From contig CAYPCQ010000024.1 in NCBI GenBank assembly GCA_964409245.1, positions 1-64,000 of the forward strand: a stretch of DNA of 64,000 nucleotides, written 5' to 3'. This DNA comes from CAIMWS01 sp964409245. Its GTDB lineage: Bacteria > Verrucomicrobiota > Verrucomicrobiia > Limisphaerales > UBA1319. The notes beneath the pieces are model-generated. The model did no database searches, was not told the origin of the DNA, and worked only from the letters and a program-made list of their open reading frames with translations. The translations under genes were made by a program, and so were the position numbers. Of the stretch, positions 46,129-55,300 are shown one piece after another; the first letter of the stretch is position 1; each line of letters starts with the position of its first letter.

Positions 46129-46288
46129 GGAGGCTATTCATAATAATCTGCACATTCTGGCTGGTTCTTTTGCCCGCTGGCTTTGTTGTGAACCCGTTAC
46201 AGACCGCCCTGAACATGCGCCTCGTTCCCGCCTTGCCAGCAGGCAAAATTCCGGCGCCCTAATGGCCACGTTATTATGAATAGCCTCC
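46129..46288. mobile_element. 160-bp MITE-like element with 18-bp terminal inverted repeats
   Basis: GGAGGCTATTCATAATAA at 46129-46146 is repeated as a perfect inverse at 46271-46288. The 124-bp interior has no coding capacity. No clear target-site duplication flanks it (CAAA left, GGGT right). It sits three bases after the carbonic anhydrase stop and before the next gene, so it could also fold as a long RNA hairpin at the 3' end. It may be a non-autonomous transposon remnant. Confidence 0.6.
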
Positions 46289-46291
46289 GGG

Positions 46292-47224
46292 TCAAGGGAG
46301 GGGATAGAGATCCACTTTTCCGGTGTCGAGGTCATAACGGGCGCCGACAATCTTGAGGTAGCCCAAGTGTTTGAACTCGGTGAGGATCGGTTCCTGGCCG
46401 GACAGTTGTCTGGCGATGCGCTCCACATTGATCCGGATGATATTCTCGATTTTGTCGCCGGGGGCATCCTGGGCGGCCTCGACCGCCGGCTGGATGGCCT
46501 CCACGAGCGATTGGATGCGGCCGGGGGCATGCCCGCCCGCGGCGGCGGCCATCACCGCCCCGCACCGCTCATGGCCCAAGACCATGATCAAGGGCACCTG
46601 GAGGTGCTCGACGGCGTATTCCAAGCTGCCGATCACGTGGTCGTCCAGGACGTTTCCCGCCACGCGAACGACAAACAAATCGCCGATTCCCTGGTCGAAG
46701 ATGATCTCCGGGGAAAGCCGTGAATCGGCGCAGCCCAGGATGGCCGCGACCGGGTGCTGACCCGCCGCCACCTCGGCCCGGCGGCGCGCGGTTTGGCGCG
46801 GGTGCGTGGCGGTGCGGCTGAGGTATCGCTGGTTGCCCTCGAGCAGCATCCGCAAGGCGTCCTCCGGGGAAACCGGCGGTTTTTTGGCCGCTACTTTTGG
46901 CGGGGCGGGAGCCGGATGATCGGCGGCCGCCACCGCATTGGTGGCGTGGGCCGTGCCGGCCGGGGCGTTGGTGGCGGGGATGGCATTGGTGGGGACCGCC
47001 ACCGCCAGCCTGGCGGGGACCGATAGGATAAAGTTGGAGCTGCTTTTGAATTCAGCGCCAGGTGGCAGGTTGCTGAGCGACTGCAAAAGGACGTTGGTGG
47101 TGGTTTGAGGCGGCGGCGGCGCGGCGGCGGCAGCCGGCTCGCTGGCCAATAATCCGAGGGATCCCCTGGCCATGCCCCAAAGGAACAGGAGCAGAGCGAA
47201 TGACCGATTTTTCAAATATCTCAT
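46292..47224 (-). CDS. exported beta-class carbonic anhydrase
   Basis: The 310-residue protein converts CO2 and water to bicarbonate. The beta-class zinc site is complete: C165 and D167 in GCADSR, H218 and C221 in GHERCGA. Unusually it starts with a signal peptide (FALLLFLWGMARGSLGLLAS) and a 90-residue Ala/Pro/Thr-rich linker (NAIPATNAPAGTAHATNA) before the domain, so it acts in the periplasm or as a surface protein. A good AGGGTGAG precedes the ATG at 47224. The 64-bp element at 47274-47337 lies just upstream and is shared with the BspA-like gene. Confidence 0.93.
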   Translation of the reverse strand: MRYLKNRSFALLLFLWGMARGSLGLLASEPAAAAAPPPPQTTTNVLLQSLSNLPPGAEFKSSSNFILSVPARLAVAVPTNAIPATNAPAGTAHATNAVAAADHPAPAPPKVAAKKPPVSPEDALRMLLEGNQRYLSRTATHPRQTARRRAEVAAGQHPVAAILGCADSRLSPEIIFDQGIGDLFVVRVAGNVLDDHVIGSLEYAVEHLQVPLIMVLGHERCGAVMAAAAGGHAPGRIQSLVEAIQPAVEAAQDAPGDKIENIIRINVERIARQLSGQEPILTEFKHLGYLKIVGARYDLDTGKVDLYPLP

Positions 47225-47273
47225 ATTCTCACCCTTATATCGGCAGCGGCTGGTTAAACCTTAGCCGTGTCCT

Positions 47274-47337
47274 GGCCATTGGCTCTGCCGTGCTGGCTGG
47301 ATCTTTTTGTGCAAGACCACCGCCATTCGCCGCTAAC
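47274..47337 (-). repeat. 64-bp element shared with the BspA-like upstream region
   Basis: Matches 28721-28785 (blocks GGCCATTGGCTC and ATCTTTTTGTGCAAG identical). It lies 50 bp before the carbonic anhydrase start, in the same orientation as in the other copy. Confidence 0.55.
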
Positions 47338-47386
47338 CCCGATCAGATCCGGACTTCCGGATTTTTTTTGGTCTTGCACAAAATCC
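47299..47386. repeat. inverted repeat around the shared element core
   Basis: GGATCTTTTTGTGCAAGACC (47299-47318) faces GGTCTTGCACAAAATCC (47370-47386), giving 14 perfect pairs (TTTTGTGCAAGACC) with a 51-nt gap. Confidence 0.6.
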
Positions 47387-47768
47387 GGCGGAGCAATCAT
47401 TTCCCTCCCCAATGCAGGGACATGACGGGGGCCGCACCGTCATGGTGAAATTTTTCACAATTCGTTCAATATCAGTATATTAGGAAAATATTCAACGGCA
47501 TTATCCAGGGCAAAAAGGGGATTTGCCCGCAGTGAATGGTTTTTTTGCTTGTTTTGTTGCGGGTTTTGGTTAGGTTTTGCGCAACTCCTGAAAGTCGGCG
47601 CGCTGCGCCGTCGCTACGGTTGGTGTTTATAGCGGAACAGAGTGTGAAAATGTTTTTGGATTGGGCAATTCAGAACAGTCGGAAAGGTCCGGCCGGGCCG
47701 GCGGGCTTGAGGGGGGGATTTTTTCGCGAACGGCCGGCTGGCCCGCCCGCCAGGAAGGCCGGGGGGTT

Positions 47769-48968
47769 ATGACGCCCTTGCGACTGCTTTTGCATGGCTG
47801 CTCGCCGCCGGAAACGGCGGCGGCGCTGGAAAGTTTGCGCACGGGGGGCTATGAGCCGAACCACCAGCGGACCAACTCGATCGGGGAGCTGGCGGAGCAG
47901 CTGGAGAATGCCACCTGGGAACTGATCCTCACGGATCACTCGATGCCCAAGTGCGATGCCTTCAACGTGCTGGCCTTGGGCCGCGAATTCCAGGAACATT
48001 GCCCGGTGATCGTCTATGCCGGGCCGGTGGGGGAGGAAACCGCCGCGGGATTGATCCGGGCAGGGGCGGATGAATTTGTGCTGAAAGGGCATATGCCACA
48101 ACTGTTGCAGGCCATCGCCCGGCAGGTGGGCTTGCACGGGCATGCGCCGGGCCGCACCTGGCAAAGCCATCCCCGGGAGCCGGAGCGCTGGCAGCAGGCG
48201 CTCAGCGCCGCCGGCATGGATCTTTTTGAATGGGACATCCAGAAAAACCGCATTTTCTGGTCCTCGCACGCCCACGACACCTTCGGCCTCCCGGCGGGGG
48301 CGTTTGGCGGCACCATGGAAGACTTCAGCCTCTTGCTGCATCCGGAGGACCGCCCCAGTTTCAACCAGGAGCTGCTGGGCATGCTGGCCGATGGCGGGGA
48401 AACCAGCTGGAGCCGCGAACTGCGCATCCAGCTGCCGGATGGCCAGCAACGGTGGGTATTTTTGAAAAGCCGGATTTACCGCAACAAGGCTGGCGAGGCG
48501 GTCCGCCTCCTGGGGCTGGGGCAGGAGATCACCTACCGGAAAAAAACCGAGGAAGCCTTGCGCGCCTCGGAAAAACGGTTCTCGCAGATCTTTCTGCACA
48601 GCCCGTCCATCATGTTCCTGAGCAGCCTCAAGTGCGGGCGGATCCTGGATGCGAACCACGCTTTCACGTCCGCCTTGGGCTACGCCCGGGAGGAGGTCAT
48701 CGGGCAGACGGAGCAGGTGCTTGGCCTGTGGGCTGACCCGGACGCGCGCGCGGAAATCCCCGGCCGGCTGGAGCTGGAGAGCCCGCTCCAAAACGTCCGG
48801 CTCCAGTTCATCAGCAAATCCGGCGCCGTCCTGAAAGGCGATTGCTCTTTCATCAGCATCGAGCTGGACCGCCAGGACTGCCTGCTGACCTCGATCACCG
48901 ATGTGGTGGAATGCCTGCCGGTGGAGCTGCTGCACCGTGCCCGGCACCCATTCCCCCAGCCGATCTGA
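47769..48968 (+). CDS. receiver-PAS-PAS signalling protein lacking an output domain
   Basis: The 399-residue protein has a receiver-like domain at about 1-125 (LILTDHSMPKCDAFNVLALG, with the phospho-acceptor Asp, and FVLKGHMPQLL with the conserved Lys), then a PAS/PAC block at 140-285 (DLFEWDIQKNRIFWSSHAHD) and a second PAS at about 290-380 (RFSQIFLHSPSIMF, VIGQTEQVLGLW). It then ends abruptly in ITDVVECLPVELLHRARHPF, where a kinase, GGDEF or other output domain would normally follow. It may be truncated. The ATG at 47769 replaces a longer reading start because the receiver begins there. Its stop faces the Gfo/Idh stop 16 bp away. Confidence 0.8.
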   Translation: MTPLRLLLHGCSPPETAAALESLRTGGYEPNHQRTNSIGELAEQLENATWELILTDHSMPKCDAFNVLALGREFQEHCPVIVYAGPVGEETAAGLIRAGADEFVLKGHMPQLLQAIARQVGLHGHAPGRTWQSHPREPERWQQALSAAGMDLFEWDIQKNRIFWSSHAHDTFGLPAGAFGGTMEDFSLLLHPEDRPSFNQELLGMLADGGETSWSRELRIQLPDGQQRWVFLKSRIYRNKAGEAVRLLGLGQEITYRKKTEEALRASEKRFSQIFLHSPSIMFLSSLKCGRILDANHAFTSALGYAREEVIGQTEQVLGLWADPDARAEIPGRLELESPLQNVRLQFISKSGAVLKGDCSFISIELDRQDCLLTSITDVVECLPVELLHRARHPFPQPI

Positions 48969-48984
48969 AACGGCCGGGGCCGAT

Positions 48985-50190
48985 CTACGCCTGGACCCCG
49001 CGCAGATCGGGCTCCAGCTTGCGGTTTTCCTTCACCAGCGAATCCCAGGTGACTTCGCCACCCCGGTAGCCAGCTTCACGGCCAAGAATGGCCGCCATAT
49101 TGGAGCGTACGGAGGGCGCCACCGTGGGGTTTTCATACTTGCCGGTGGTGATGAATTGGTGGAATTCCCGGATGTTGGCCTGGGCGCCGGTGGTGTAGAG
49201 GTTGCCCACGTTGCCGCCCTTGAAGGGATCGTTGCCGCGGATGTAAACCTCGCCGAAATAATCGGTATGGATCATCCCCTCCGAGCCGAACACCCGGCAG
49301 GTGATTTCATCCCGGATCTCCGGGATGGACTGGATGCAGGTGAAGGAGAGCACGACCCCGCCGGGAAAGGCGTAGTTGACGGCGAAATGGTCCCAGATGC
49401 TGCCGGCGGGGCGCAGCTTGCGGCCGCCCATGCCCACCGCGCGGATGGGATCCGCGTTGAGGATCCAGGTGGCCACATCCAGGGAGTGGATGCTTTGCTC
49501 GACGATGAAATCGCCCGACAACTCCAGCACGTAATACCAGCTGCGCAGGCGCCCCTCCGCCGTGGCGGGCGGCGAGCCCCGGCCGCCGCTGTTCCACGGA
49601 TAATGCGCCTCCGCCATCACCAGCGAGCCGATATCCCCTTTGTGAACCCGGGCGGCGGCCTCCCGGTAGAGAGGGTTGGCGCGGGTCTGGAAATCGACCA
49701 GGAACACCTGCTTGCGGGCGGTGGCCAGGCGGCCCGCCTCGGCGATGGTCTGGCACCCGGGCGCATCGACGGCGATCGGTTTGGCCAGGAAAACGTGCTT
49801 GCCGGCGGACACCGCCGCCAGGGCCTGCTCCGGGTGGAAAAACGGCGGCGTTTCGATCACCACAGCATCCAGCTTCTGTTCGAGGAGCCGCTGGCAGCCG
49901 GAGAGCTTGGGAAACCGTTTCGCGGCGGGCACGCCGAACTTCTGCCCGGCCGCGTCAACCCGGTCCTGGAAATAATCCGCACAGGCGGCGAACCGGTAAA
50001 GCCCGGTCTCGGCGAACAGCCCGGCGATCCAGGAACCGCGGCCGCCGCAGCCGATCAAGCCCAGCTCCACGGTGGAGTTGGCCTCCGTGCCGAAAACGGT
50101 CTTGGGGCTGAGGATGGTGAACGCCCCCGCGGCCGCCGCATGGGCCAGGAAAGCGCGGCGGGGCAGGGTCTGGATGCCGGTGGTTTGCAT
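48985..50190 (-). CDS. Tat-exported Gfo/Idh/MocA family oxidoreductase
   Basis: The 401-residue protein has a twin-arginine signal (LPRRAFLAHAAAAGAFTILS) and a Rossmann fold with VELGLIGCGGRGSWIAGLFA. The EKP-like motif is AKPIAVDAPGC (Lys-Pro of the catalytic region), followed by the substrate domain (SLVMAEAHYPWNSGGRGSPP). Family members oxidise sugars or sugar acids with NAD(P). Tat export is common for this family in Verrucomicrobia and Planctomycetes because the cofactor is bound before transport. It lies 12 bp downstream of the isomerase gene and probably shares its transcript. Confidence 0.9.
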   Translation of the reverse strand: MQTTGIQTLPRRAFLAHAAAAGAFTILSPKTVFGTEANSTVELGLIGCGGRGSWIAGLFAETGLYRFAACADYFQDRVDAAGQKFGVPAAKRFPKLSGCQRLLEQKLDAVVIETPPFFHPEQALAAVSAGKHVFLAKPIAVDAPGCQTIAEAGRLATARKQVFLVDFQTRANPLYREAAARVHKGDIGSLVMAEAHYPWNSGGRGSPPATAEGRLRSWYYVLELSGDFIVEQSIHSLDVATWILNADPIRAVGMGGRKLRPAGSIWDHFAVNYAFPGGVVLSFTCIQSIPEIRDEITCRVFGSEGMIHTDYFGEVYIRGNDPFKGGNVGNLYTTGAQANIREFHQFITTGKYENPTVAPSVRSNMAAILGREAGYRGGEVTWDSLVKENRKLEPDLRGVQA

Positions 50191-50202
50191 GGTGTGGGTT
50201 CC

Positions 50203-51069
50203 TTATTTGGCTTTGGGGGGATTGGCCTTCACCAGCTCGCGCATGAATTTGACGCTGGCGGCGGTGTTTTCGTCCGAGCCATGGCACTCGATGGAAACGG
50301 CCCCGTTCCATTTGGCCTTGCGCAGATGAGCGACGCATTTGCGGATGTTTTCGGCGTTCACGCCTCCCCCCACCGGCACCACGGAGCTGCCGATCCCGGT
50401 CTCCTCCCCGCGCACCGCGGCGGCCAGCTCCGGGCTCACATCCTTGATGTGGCAGTGGACCAGGTATTTCTCCAGCGTTTTCAGGTATTCCAAGGGATCA
50501 TGCCCCGCGATGAACGAGTTGCCGGTGTCGAAATTCAGGCGCAGGTACTCCGAGTCGAAATGCTTGAACAGCCGCTGCATGAAGTCGAGGTTGTTGGTGT
50601 AAGGGCCATGCGGCTCCACGTTGATGACCACCTGGTAATCCTCCGCCCACGACAGGCATTGCCGGTAGTTGTCGCACGTGATGCGGAACACTTCATCGAG
50701 GCTCAAGCCAGGGATTTCGAACGCGCCGTCCACGGTGTCCACCATCGGGCAGCCCAGCTCGGCGGCGAACCGGATGGTCTGCTGCACATATTGCACGCCG
50801 AAAGCGGATCCGCTGGGCCCCATCATGGGATAGGAGCCATCGATCTGGGATACCAACAGGCCTTTTTTATCGAGGTATTTACGCAAGGCCAGCGGATTGG
50901 TCTGCAAGGAGACCCCCGGATCGTAGCCGAGCGCCTGGATGAAATTCTGGCCGTGGATGACGGCGAACTCGAGGTGCTTGAGCCCGGTGGCCGCGATTTT
51001 TTCAACCGCTTGCTCAAAGCTTTGGCTGAGCGGCCGCCAGTTGTCTGTGTGTAAGCCTAGTTGGATCAT
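50203..51069 (-). CDS. sugar phosphate isomerase/epimerase
   Basis: The 288-residue protein is a cytoplasmic xylose-isomerase-like TIM barrel; no signal is present. Metal-site motifs occur in order: VINVEPHGP (Glu, His), LNFDTGNSF (Asp), VHCHIKD (His-x-His) and VSIECHGS (Glu). They match the other isomerase at 25121-26116. The gene is followed by the Gfo/Idh oxidoreductase 12 bp later, a typical pair for inositol- or sugar-type catabolism. The exact substrate is unknown. Confidence 0.9.
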   Translation of the reverse strand: MIQLGLHTDNWRPLSQSFEQAVEKIAATGLKHLEFAVIHGQNFIQALGYDPGVSLQTNPLALRKYLDKKGLLVSQIDGSYPMMGPSGSAFGVQYVQQTIRFAAELGCPMVDTVDGAFEIPGLSLDEVFRITCDNYRQCLSWAEDYQVVINVEPHGPYTNNLDFMQRLFKHFDSEYLRLNFDTGNSFIAGHDPLEYLKTLEKYLVHCHIKDVSPELAAAVRGEETGIGSSVVPVGGGVNAENIRKCVAHLRKAKWNGAVSIECHGSDENTAASVKFMRELVKANPPKAK

Positions 51070-51427
51070 GGGTTCTTGTTACTCAAATCCGGCCCGGGCG
51101 TCAAGCACCATCGCCTCCCCAGGTCCGCCCATTCCGTCCGCCGCGTTGATATTCAATTCAATGAGTTGCGACCAGTGCGGCTTTCTTAATCGTTTTTTTC
51201 GGTGATCGAGGCCAAGCCGCGGTTTGAGCCTTAACGCCCATAATGTGTTAACATTCTTGTCCTGAGTCGGTTACGGCAGCGCCCCCAAAGGCCTGAACAC
51301 GGCTTTGCCTGCCTTCCCAACGACGTTCCAAGCGCCCTCCCTCCGCCATCGGGCCGGTTCGAAACCACCGGCCGGCCACTTTCAAACTCGCGCGGAGGGG
51401 GGGCGCCGCGTTACGCTATAGTCCGCG
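51070..51427 (+). other. 358-bp intergenic region, no gene seen
   Basis: It separates the divergent isomerase and XdhC genes. A small dyad, AATGTGTTAACATT (51242-51255, AATGT/ACATT arms around GTTA), is the only symmetrical site noticed. GCTATAGT near 51415-51422 could be a -10 of the XdhC gene, without a good -35. Confidence 0.45.
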
Positions 51428-52354
51428 ATGCAGGAATTCTACCGACAACTGAGTGCGGCGGCCGGGACGGGGGAGCCGTTTGCCCTGGGGATCATATGCC
51501 AGACCAAAGGTTCCAGCCCCCAGAAGAAGGGGGCCAAGGCCGCTTTCTTCGCCGATGGCCGGATCCTGGGCACCATGGGCGGCGGCTGCCTGGAGGCGGA
51601 AATCCAGGATCGCGCCCGGCGGGCTCTGCTGACCCAAAAGCCGGCCGGGTTCGACCTGGTCCTGGACCATGACTTCGGCTGGGACGATGGCCTCCTGTGC
51701 GGCGGCAGCGTCAGCGGGATCATCCTGCCCGCCGCGCACCAGGCGGGTGAGCTTTGGCGGCAGCTGGCGCAGGCTGAGGAATGCCTCACGTGGGGGGTGG
51801 CCGGGGATTATTCCGTGGCGCTCACCGGCGCGGTGGAGAATCCCGGCTGGCTTTACCAGGAGCGGGTCTGGCCGCCCTGCGCTTTGTGGGTGGCCGGCTC
51901 GGGGCACATCGCCCAGGCGGTGGCTCCCCTGGCGCAAAAGCTCGATTTTTCGGTGACGGTTTTCGACGACCGCCCGGCGCTGGCCAGCGAGCGCTATTTC
52001 CCCCCGGGGGTCCGGCTGCGGGCGGGCTACTGGGAGGATCTGCTGCGGGAGCCGATGCCCCGGCCGCCGGCCTTCGGCCTGATCGTCACCCGCGGCCACC
52101 AGCACGATGCCCTGGTGCTGCGGAGCTGGATCCACCAGCCGTTTGGATTCCTGGGGATGATTGGCAGCCAACGCAAGGCCCGGCTCATCCGTACCCAGTT
52201 CCAGGAGCAGGGGCTGGCCTCCCCGGAAGCTCTCGACCGCGTGGCGTGTCCGGTGGGCCTGGAAATCCAATCCCAAACCGTCCCGGAGATCGCCATCAGC
52301 ATCCTGGCCCAATACATCCAAAAACGGGCCGGGCTGCTGCCCCGCGCCGGGTGA
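51428..52354 (+). CDS. XdhC/CoxI family molybdenum-cofactor protein
   Basis: The 308-residue protein has the XdhC layout. The N-terminal domain shows GSSPQKKGAKAAFFADGRIL, GGGCLEAEI and DGLLCGGSVSGIILP (with the conserved Cys). The C-terminal Rossmann-like domain has WVAGSGHIAQAVAPLAQKLD and VTRGHQHDALVL. These proteins prepare the molybdenum cofactor (sulfuration and insertion) for xanthine-dehydrogenase-like enzymes. No molybdoenzyme gene lies in the window, so its client is elsewhere. It is convergent with the large repeat gene (15 bp apart). Confidence 0.9.
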   Translation: MQEFYRQLSAAAGTGEPFALGIICQTKGSSPQKKGAKAAFFADGRILGTMGGGCLEAEIQDRARRALLTQKPAGFDLVLDHDFGWDDGLLCGGSVSGIILPAAHQAGELWRQLAQAEECLTWGVAGDYSVALTGAVENPGWLYQERVWPPCALWVAGSGHIAQAVAPLAQKLDFSVTVFDDRPALASERYFPPGVRLRAGYWEDLLREPMPRPPAFGLIVTRGHQHDALVLRSWIHQPFGFLGMIGSQRKARLIRTQFQEQGLASPEALDRVACPVGLEIQSQTVPEIAISILAQYIQKRAGLLPRAG

Positions 52355-52369
52355 CGCCGGGCCGGTCTT

Positions 52370-55300
52370 TTACTTATAGACCCAGACCATGTAGCTGCCG
52401 GTCAGCCCGGCGGCGGTGGGCTCCACTTTGAAGTAATAGCGGCCGGTGGCGAGCATCCAGGTGATTTTGTTCGGGGTTTTCTCCACCACCGGCTTGAGGA
52501 AATTATTGGGGCCGTACAGGGAGATCAACCCGCCGGGCAGCGTCCCGCCCGCCAGGAATTCGAGGTTGTGGATGCCGGCGAACTGGACATCGAAGTAATA
52601 CCAATCCTCATCCCGGGCGGGGTCGATCTCGTTGTACAGGGCACCCCCATTGACCGTGATGGACTGGGGCGGATCAGCGAGGAGGATGGTGTCCGAGACC
52701 ACCGGGGATTCCTGGCCGGCGGCGTCCTTGACCTTGAAGAAGACCTTTTTAGCGCCCAGGTCGGCGGAGAGGTTGAAAATAGGGGCGGAGGCGTAAGCCT
52801 GCCAGTTGGCGCCGGCGAAATCGGGGCTTTCGCTGGCCAGGCACCAGGCCGCCAGGTTGGTGCAGGCGTTATTGAGGTAAACCACCGGGAAAGGCGTGAG
52901 GTAGGCGCCACTGTTCAGGGCGAAGCTCAAGACTTGCGGCGGCGCGCTCATCGCCTGGGCGGAATAGGCGCCGGTATTGGTGAAGGCCAGCGGCTCGACC
53001 GCCAGATAGTAAGTGCCTGGATTCAGGTTGGTGGCCAGCGGAGAGGGGCTTGCCGCCAGCAGGGAGGTGCGGTTGTTCGGCCCGTACAGGCGGAGGGTGC
53101 TGCCGCCTAAAGTGCCGGGCGTGGCCTTCAGCGTGTAAGCGCCGGCGGCGGCCACGGGGATGGAGTACCAATCCACATCTCCCACCGGATCGATCTGCCC
53201 CGCCAGCGGGGCGGCATTGATATTCAAAGCGGCGATGGCCAGGCGCAGGTTGATGCTGGCGCTGCGGGCCGGGGATTCCAGGCGGAAGGCGTTGCGCACT
53301 TTGAAATACACATATTTCGCGCCCTCGGTGCGGGCGAGGCGGAAGGCAACGTTGGTGGCATAGGGCTGCCAGGAGGCTCCGGCAAAGGTGCTGGTTTCGC
53401 TGACGAGGTATTCCACCGGTTTCCCATAGCAGGCCGTGGTGATCGCCACGCCCTGCGAGGTGGTGGCGCCCGCGCCGCTGTTGATGCGGAGGTCCGCGAT
53501 CTCCGGCGTCCAGGCCCCCGGTTTGACCCGGATGCCATAGCCGCCGGTCTGCCCGGCTTTGGCGGTCACCCTGGCGTAATAGGTTCCCGCCGCCAGGGAC
53601 GTCTGGAGGAGCGCCGCCAGGCCGTCCCCGCCGTTGTCGTCCGCGGCCAGGATCACGTTCCGGTCGCCGGGGCCGCGCAGTTCGAGGCAGGTGTCAGCCA
53701 GGGTGCCGGCCCGGGTTTCCACCGTGTAAACGCCGGCGGCGGTGATGGCGAAGGAATACCAATCCTCCTCCGCAGGCACCTGGATGGAGGCCGCCGAGAA
53801 CGACCCGTTGACCGTCAGCGCCAGGATTTTCAATTCCTGCAGGTTGATGGAGGCATTGGCCGGCTTGGACTCGCGCCCGGCCAGATCCTGAACCTTGAAA
53901 TAGACCGTTTTTGCGCCGTTGCCGGACGACAGCACAAAACCGGGCGTGGTGGAGTAAGGCTGCCAGGCCGCCCCGCCAAAGGTGACGCTCTCGCTGGCCT
54001 GGTATTGCGACGGGCTCAGGGAGCAGGTGTTGTTCAGGATCACCGTGCGGGAATCGGCGGTGGCCTGGCCGCCGTTGATTTGGAAGGCGAGCACCTCGGG
54101 CCCCTGGTTGACGGCCCGCAGGCTGTAGGAGCCTACTGTGCCGGGCGTGAGGGCCACCACTTTCAGGTAATAAACGCCGGCGCTCAAGGACACATCCAGG
54201 CGGGAGGCTTTCTGATCCATCAGCAAGGTGGAATCGTTGGGCCCGTGCAGATACAGGTAGGTTCCCGCCAGGGTGCCCACCCGGGTTTCAAAGGACCATA
54301 GCCCGGGAGCGGCCGCGCTGACCCGGAACCAATCCTCGTCCCCGGCCGGGGAGATGGCGGAATCCGCCCAGTCCCCGTTGACCAGCAGGTCCGGCATGGC
54401 CACCTCCCGCAGCTGGATGGTGGAGGATTGGGTGGCGGATTCCTGGCCTTTGCCGTTGCGGACCTTGAAATACACCGTTTTGGGGCCATCCCCCGCGGCC
54501 AGCTGGAAGACGGGCGCCACCGCGTAGGGATGCCACACCGCGCCGGCAAAATTCGCGGACTCGGACGCGAGATAATCCACCGGCTGCCACCAGCAGATGT
54601 TATTCAGCACCACCACGCGCGAGAAGGTGCTCGCCGCCCCATTGTTCAGGGCGAAGGCGATCACCACCGGCGTGACGCCCGCCGTGATCTGGATTCTGTA
54701 GGATCCGATGGCCGCCGCCGAATAAGCGTAAACCTTGGCGAAATATTCGCCCGGCTCGAGCTGGCGGACAATCCGGGCCGGGCTGCCGCTGGACTGGTCC
54801 AGCATGAGGCTCTGGCGGTTGGGGCCGTAGAGTTCCAGGATGGGATCCTTGAGCGTGCCCGCCTGCACCTCCAGCACATAGGCGCCGTTGGTGCCGGCCA
54901 CGAACCGGTACCAATGGGCGTCGCCGCCCGCCACGATGGTTTTCTCAAACGGCAGCCCATCCAGCACGAGATCCACCGGAGCCGCCTCGGCCAGCCGGAT
55001 CCGGGCCGAAACCACCGGCGACTCCAGCCATTGATCATCGCGCACCTTGAAATAGACCGTCTTCAGGCCGTCGCCGGGGGCGAGCAGAAAGGACGGGGCG
55101 CTGGAATACGGCTGCCAGGTGAGGCCGTTGAAATCGGCGGATTCGCTGGCCTGGAAATAGGTGGGGTTATTGGTGCAGGAGTTGTTCAGGATCACCGTGC
55201 GGGAGGAGGTGGTTTCCTGCCCCTGGTTGAGCGCAAACGACAGGATCCGCGGCCCGCTGGCGCGGCGCACCTGGACGTAATAGGTGCCCGTCTCCCCGAA

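Larger units (their letters stand above)
47225..47768 (+). other. 544-bp intergenic region with repeat and inverted repeat
   Basis: No gene is seen between the divergent carbonic anhydrase and PAS-protein genes. It holds the shared 64-bp element and a second, inverted copy of its core at 47370-47386. A GC dyad GGCGCGCTGCGCC lies near 47598 and a T/G-rich stretch at 47535-47580. The promoters of both flanking genes must lie here. Confidence 0.5.

Noticed and set aside
47296..47318. Possible sigma-54 -24/-12 element (TGGATC-N5-GTGCA) in the carbonic anhydrase upstream region
   Set aside because: The GG is not kept in the second copy of the same element at 28741-28761, so the match is probably chance.
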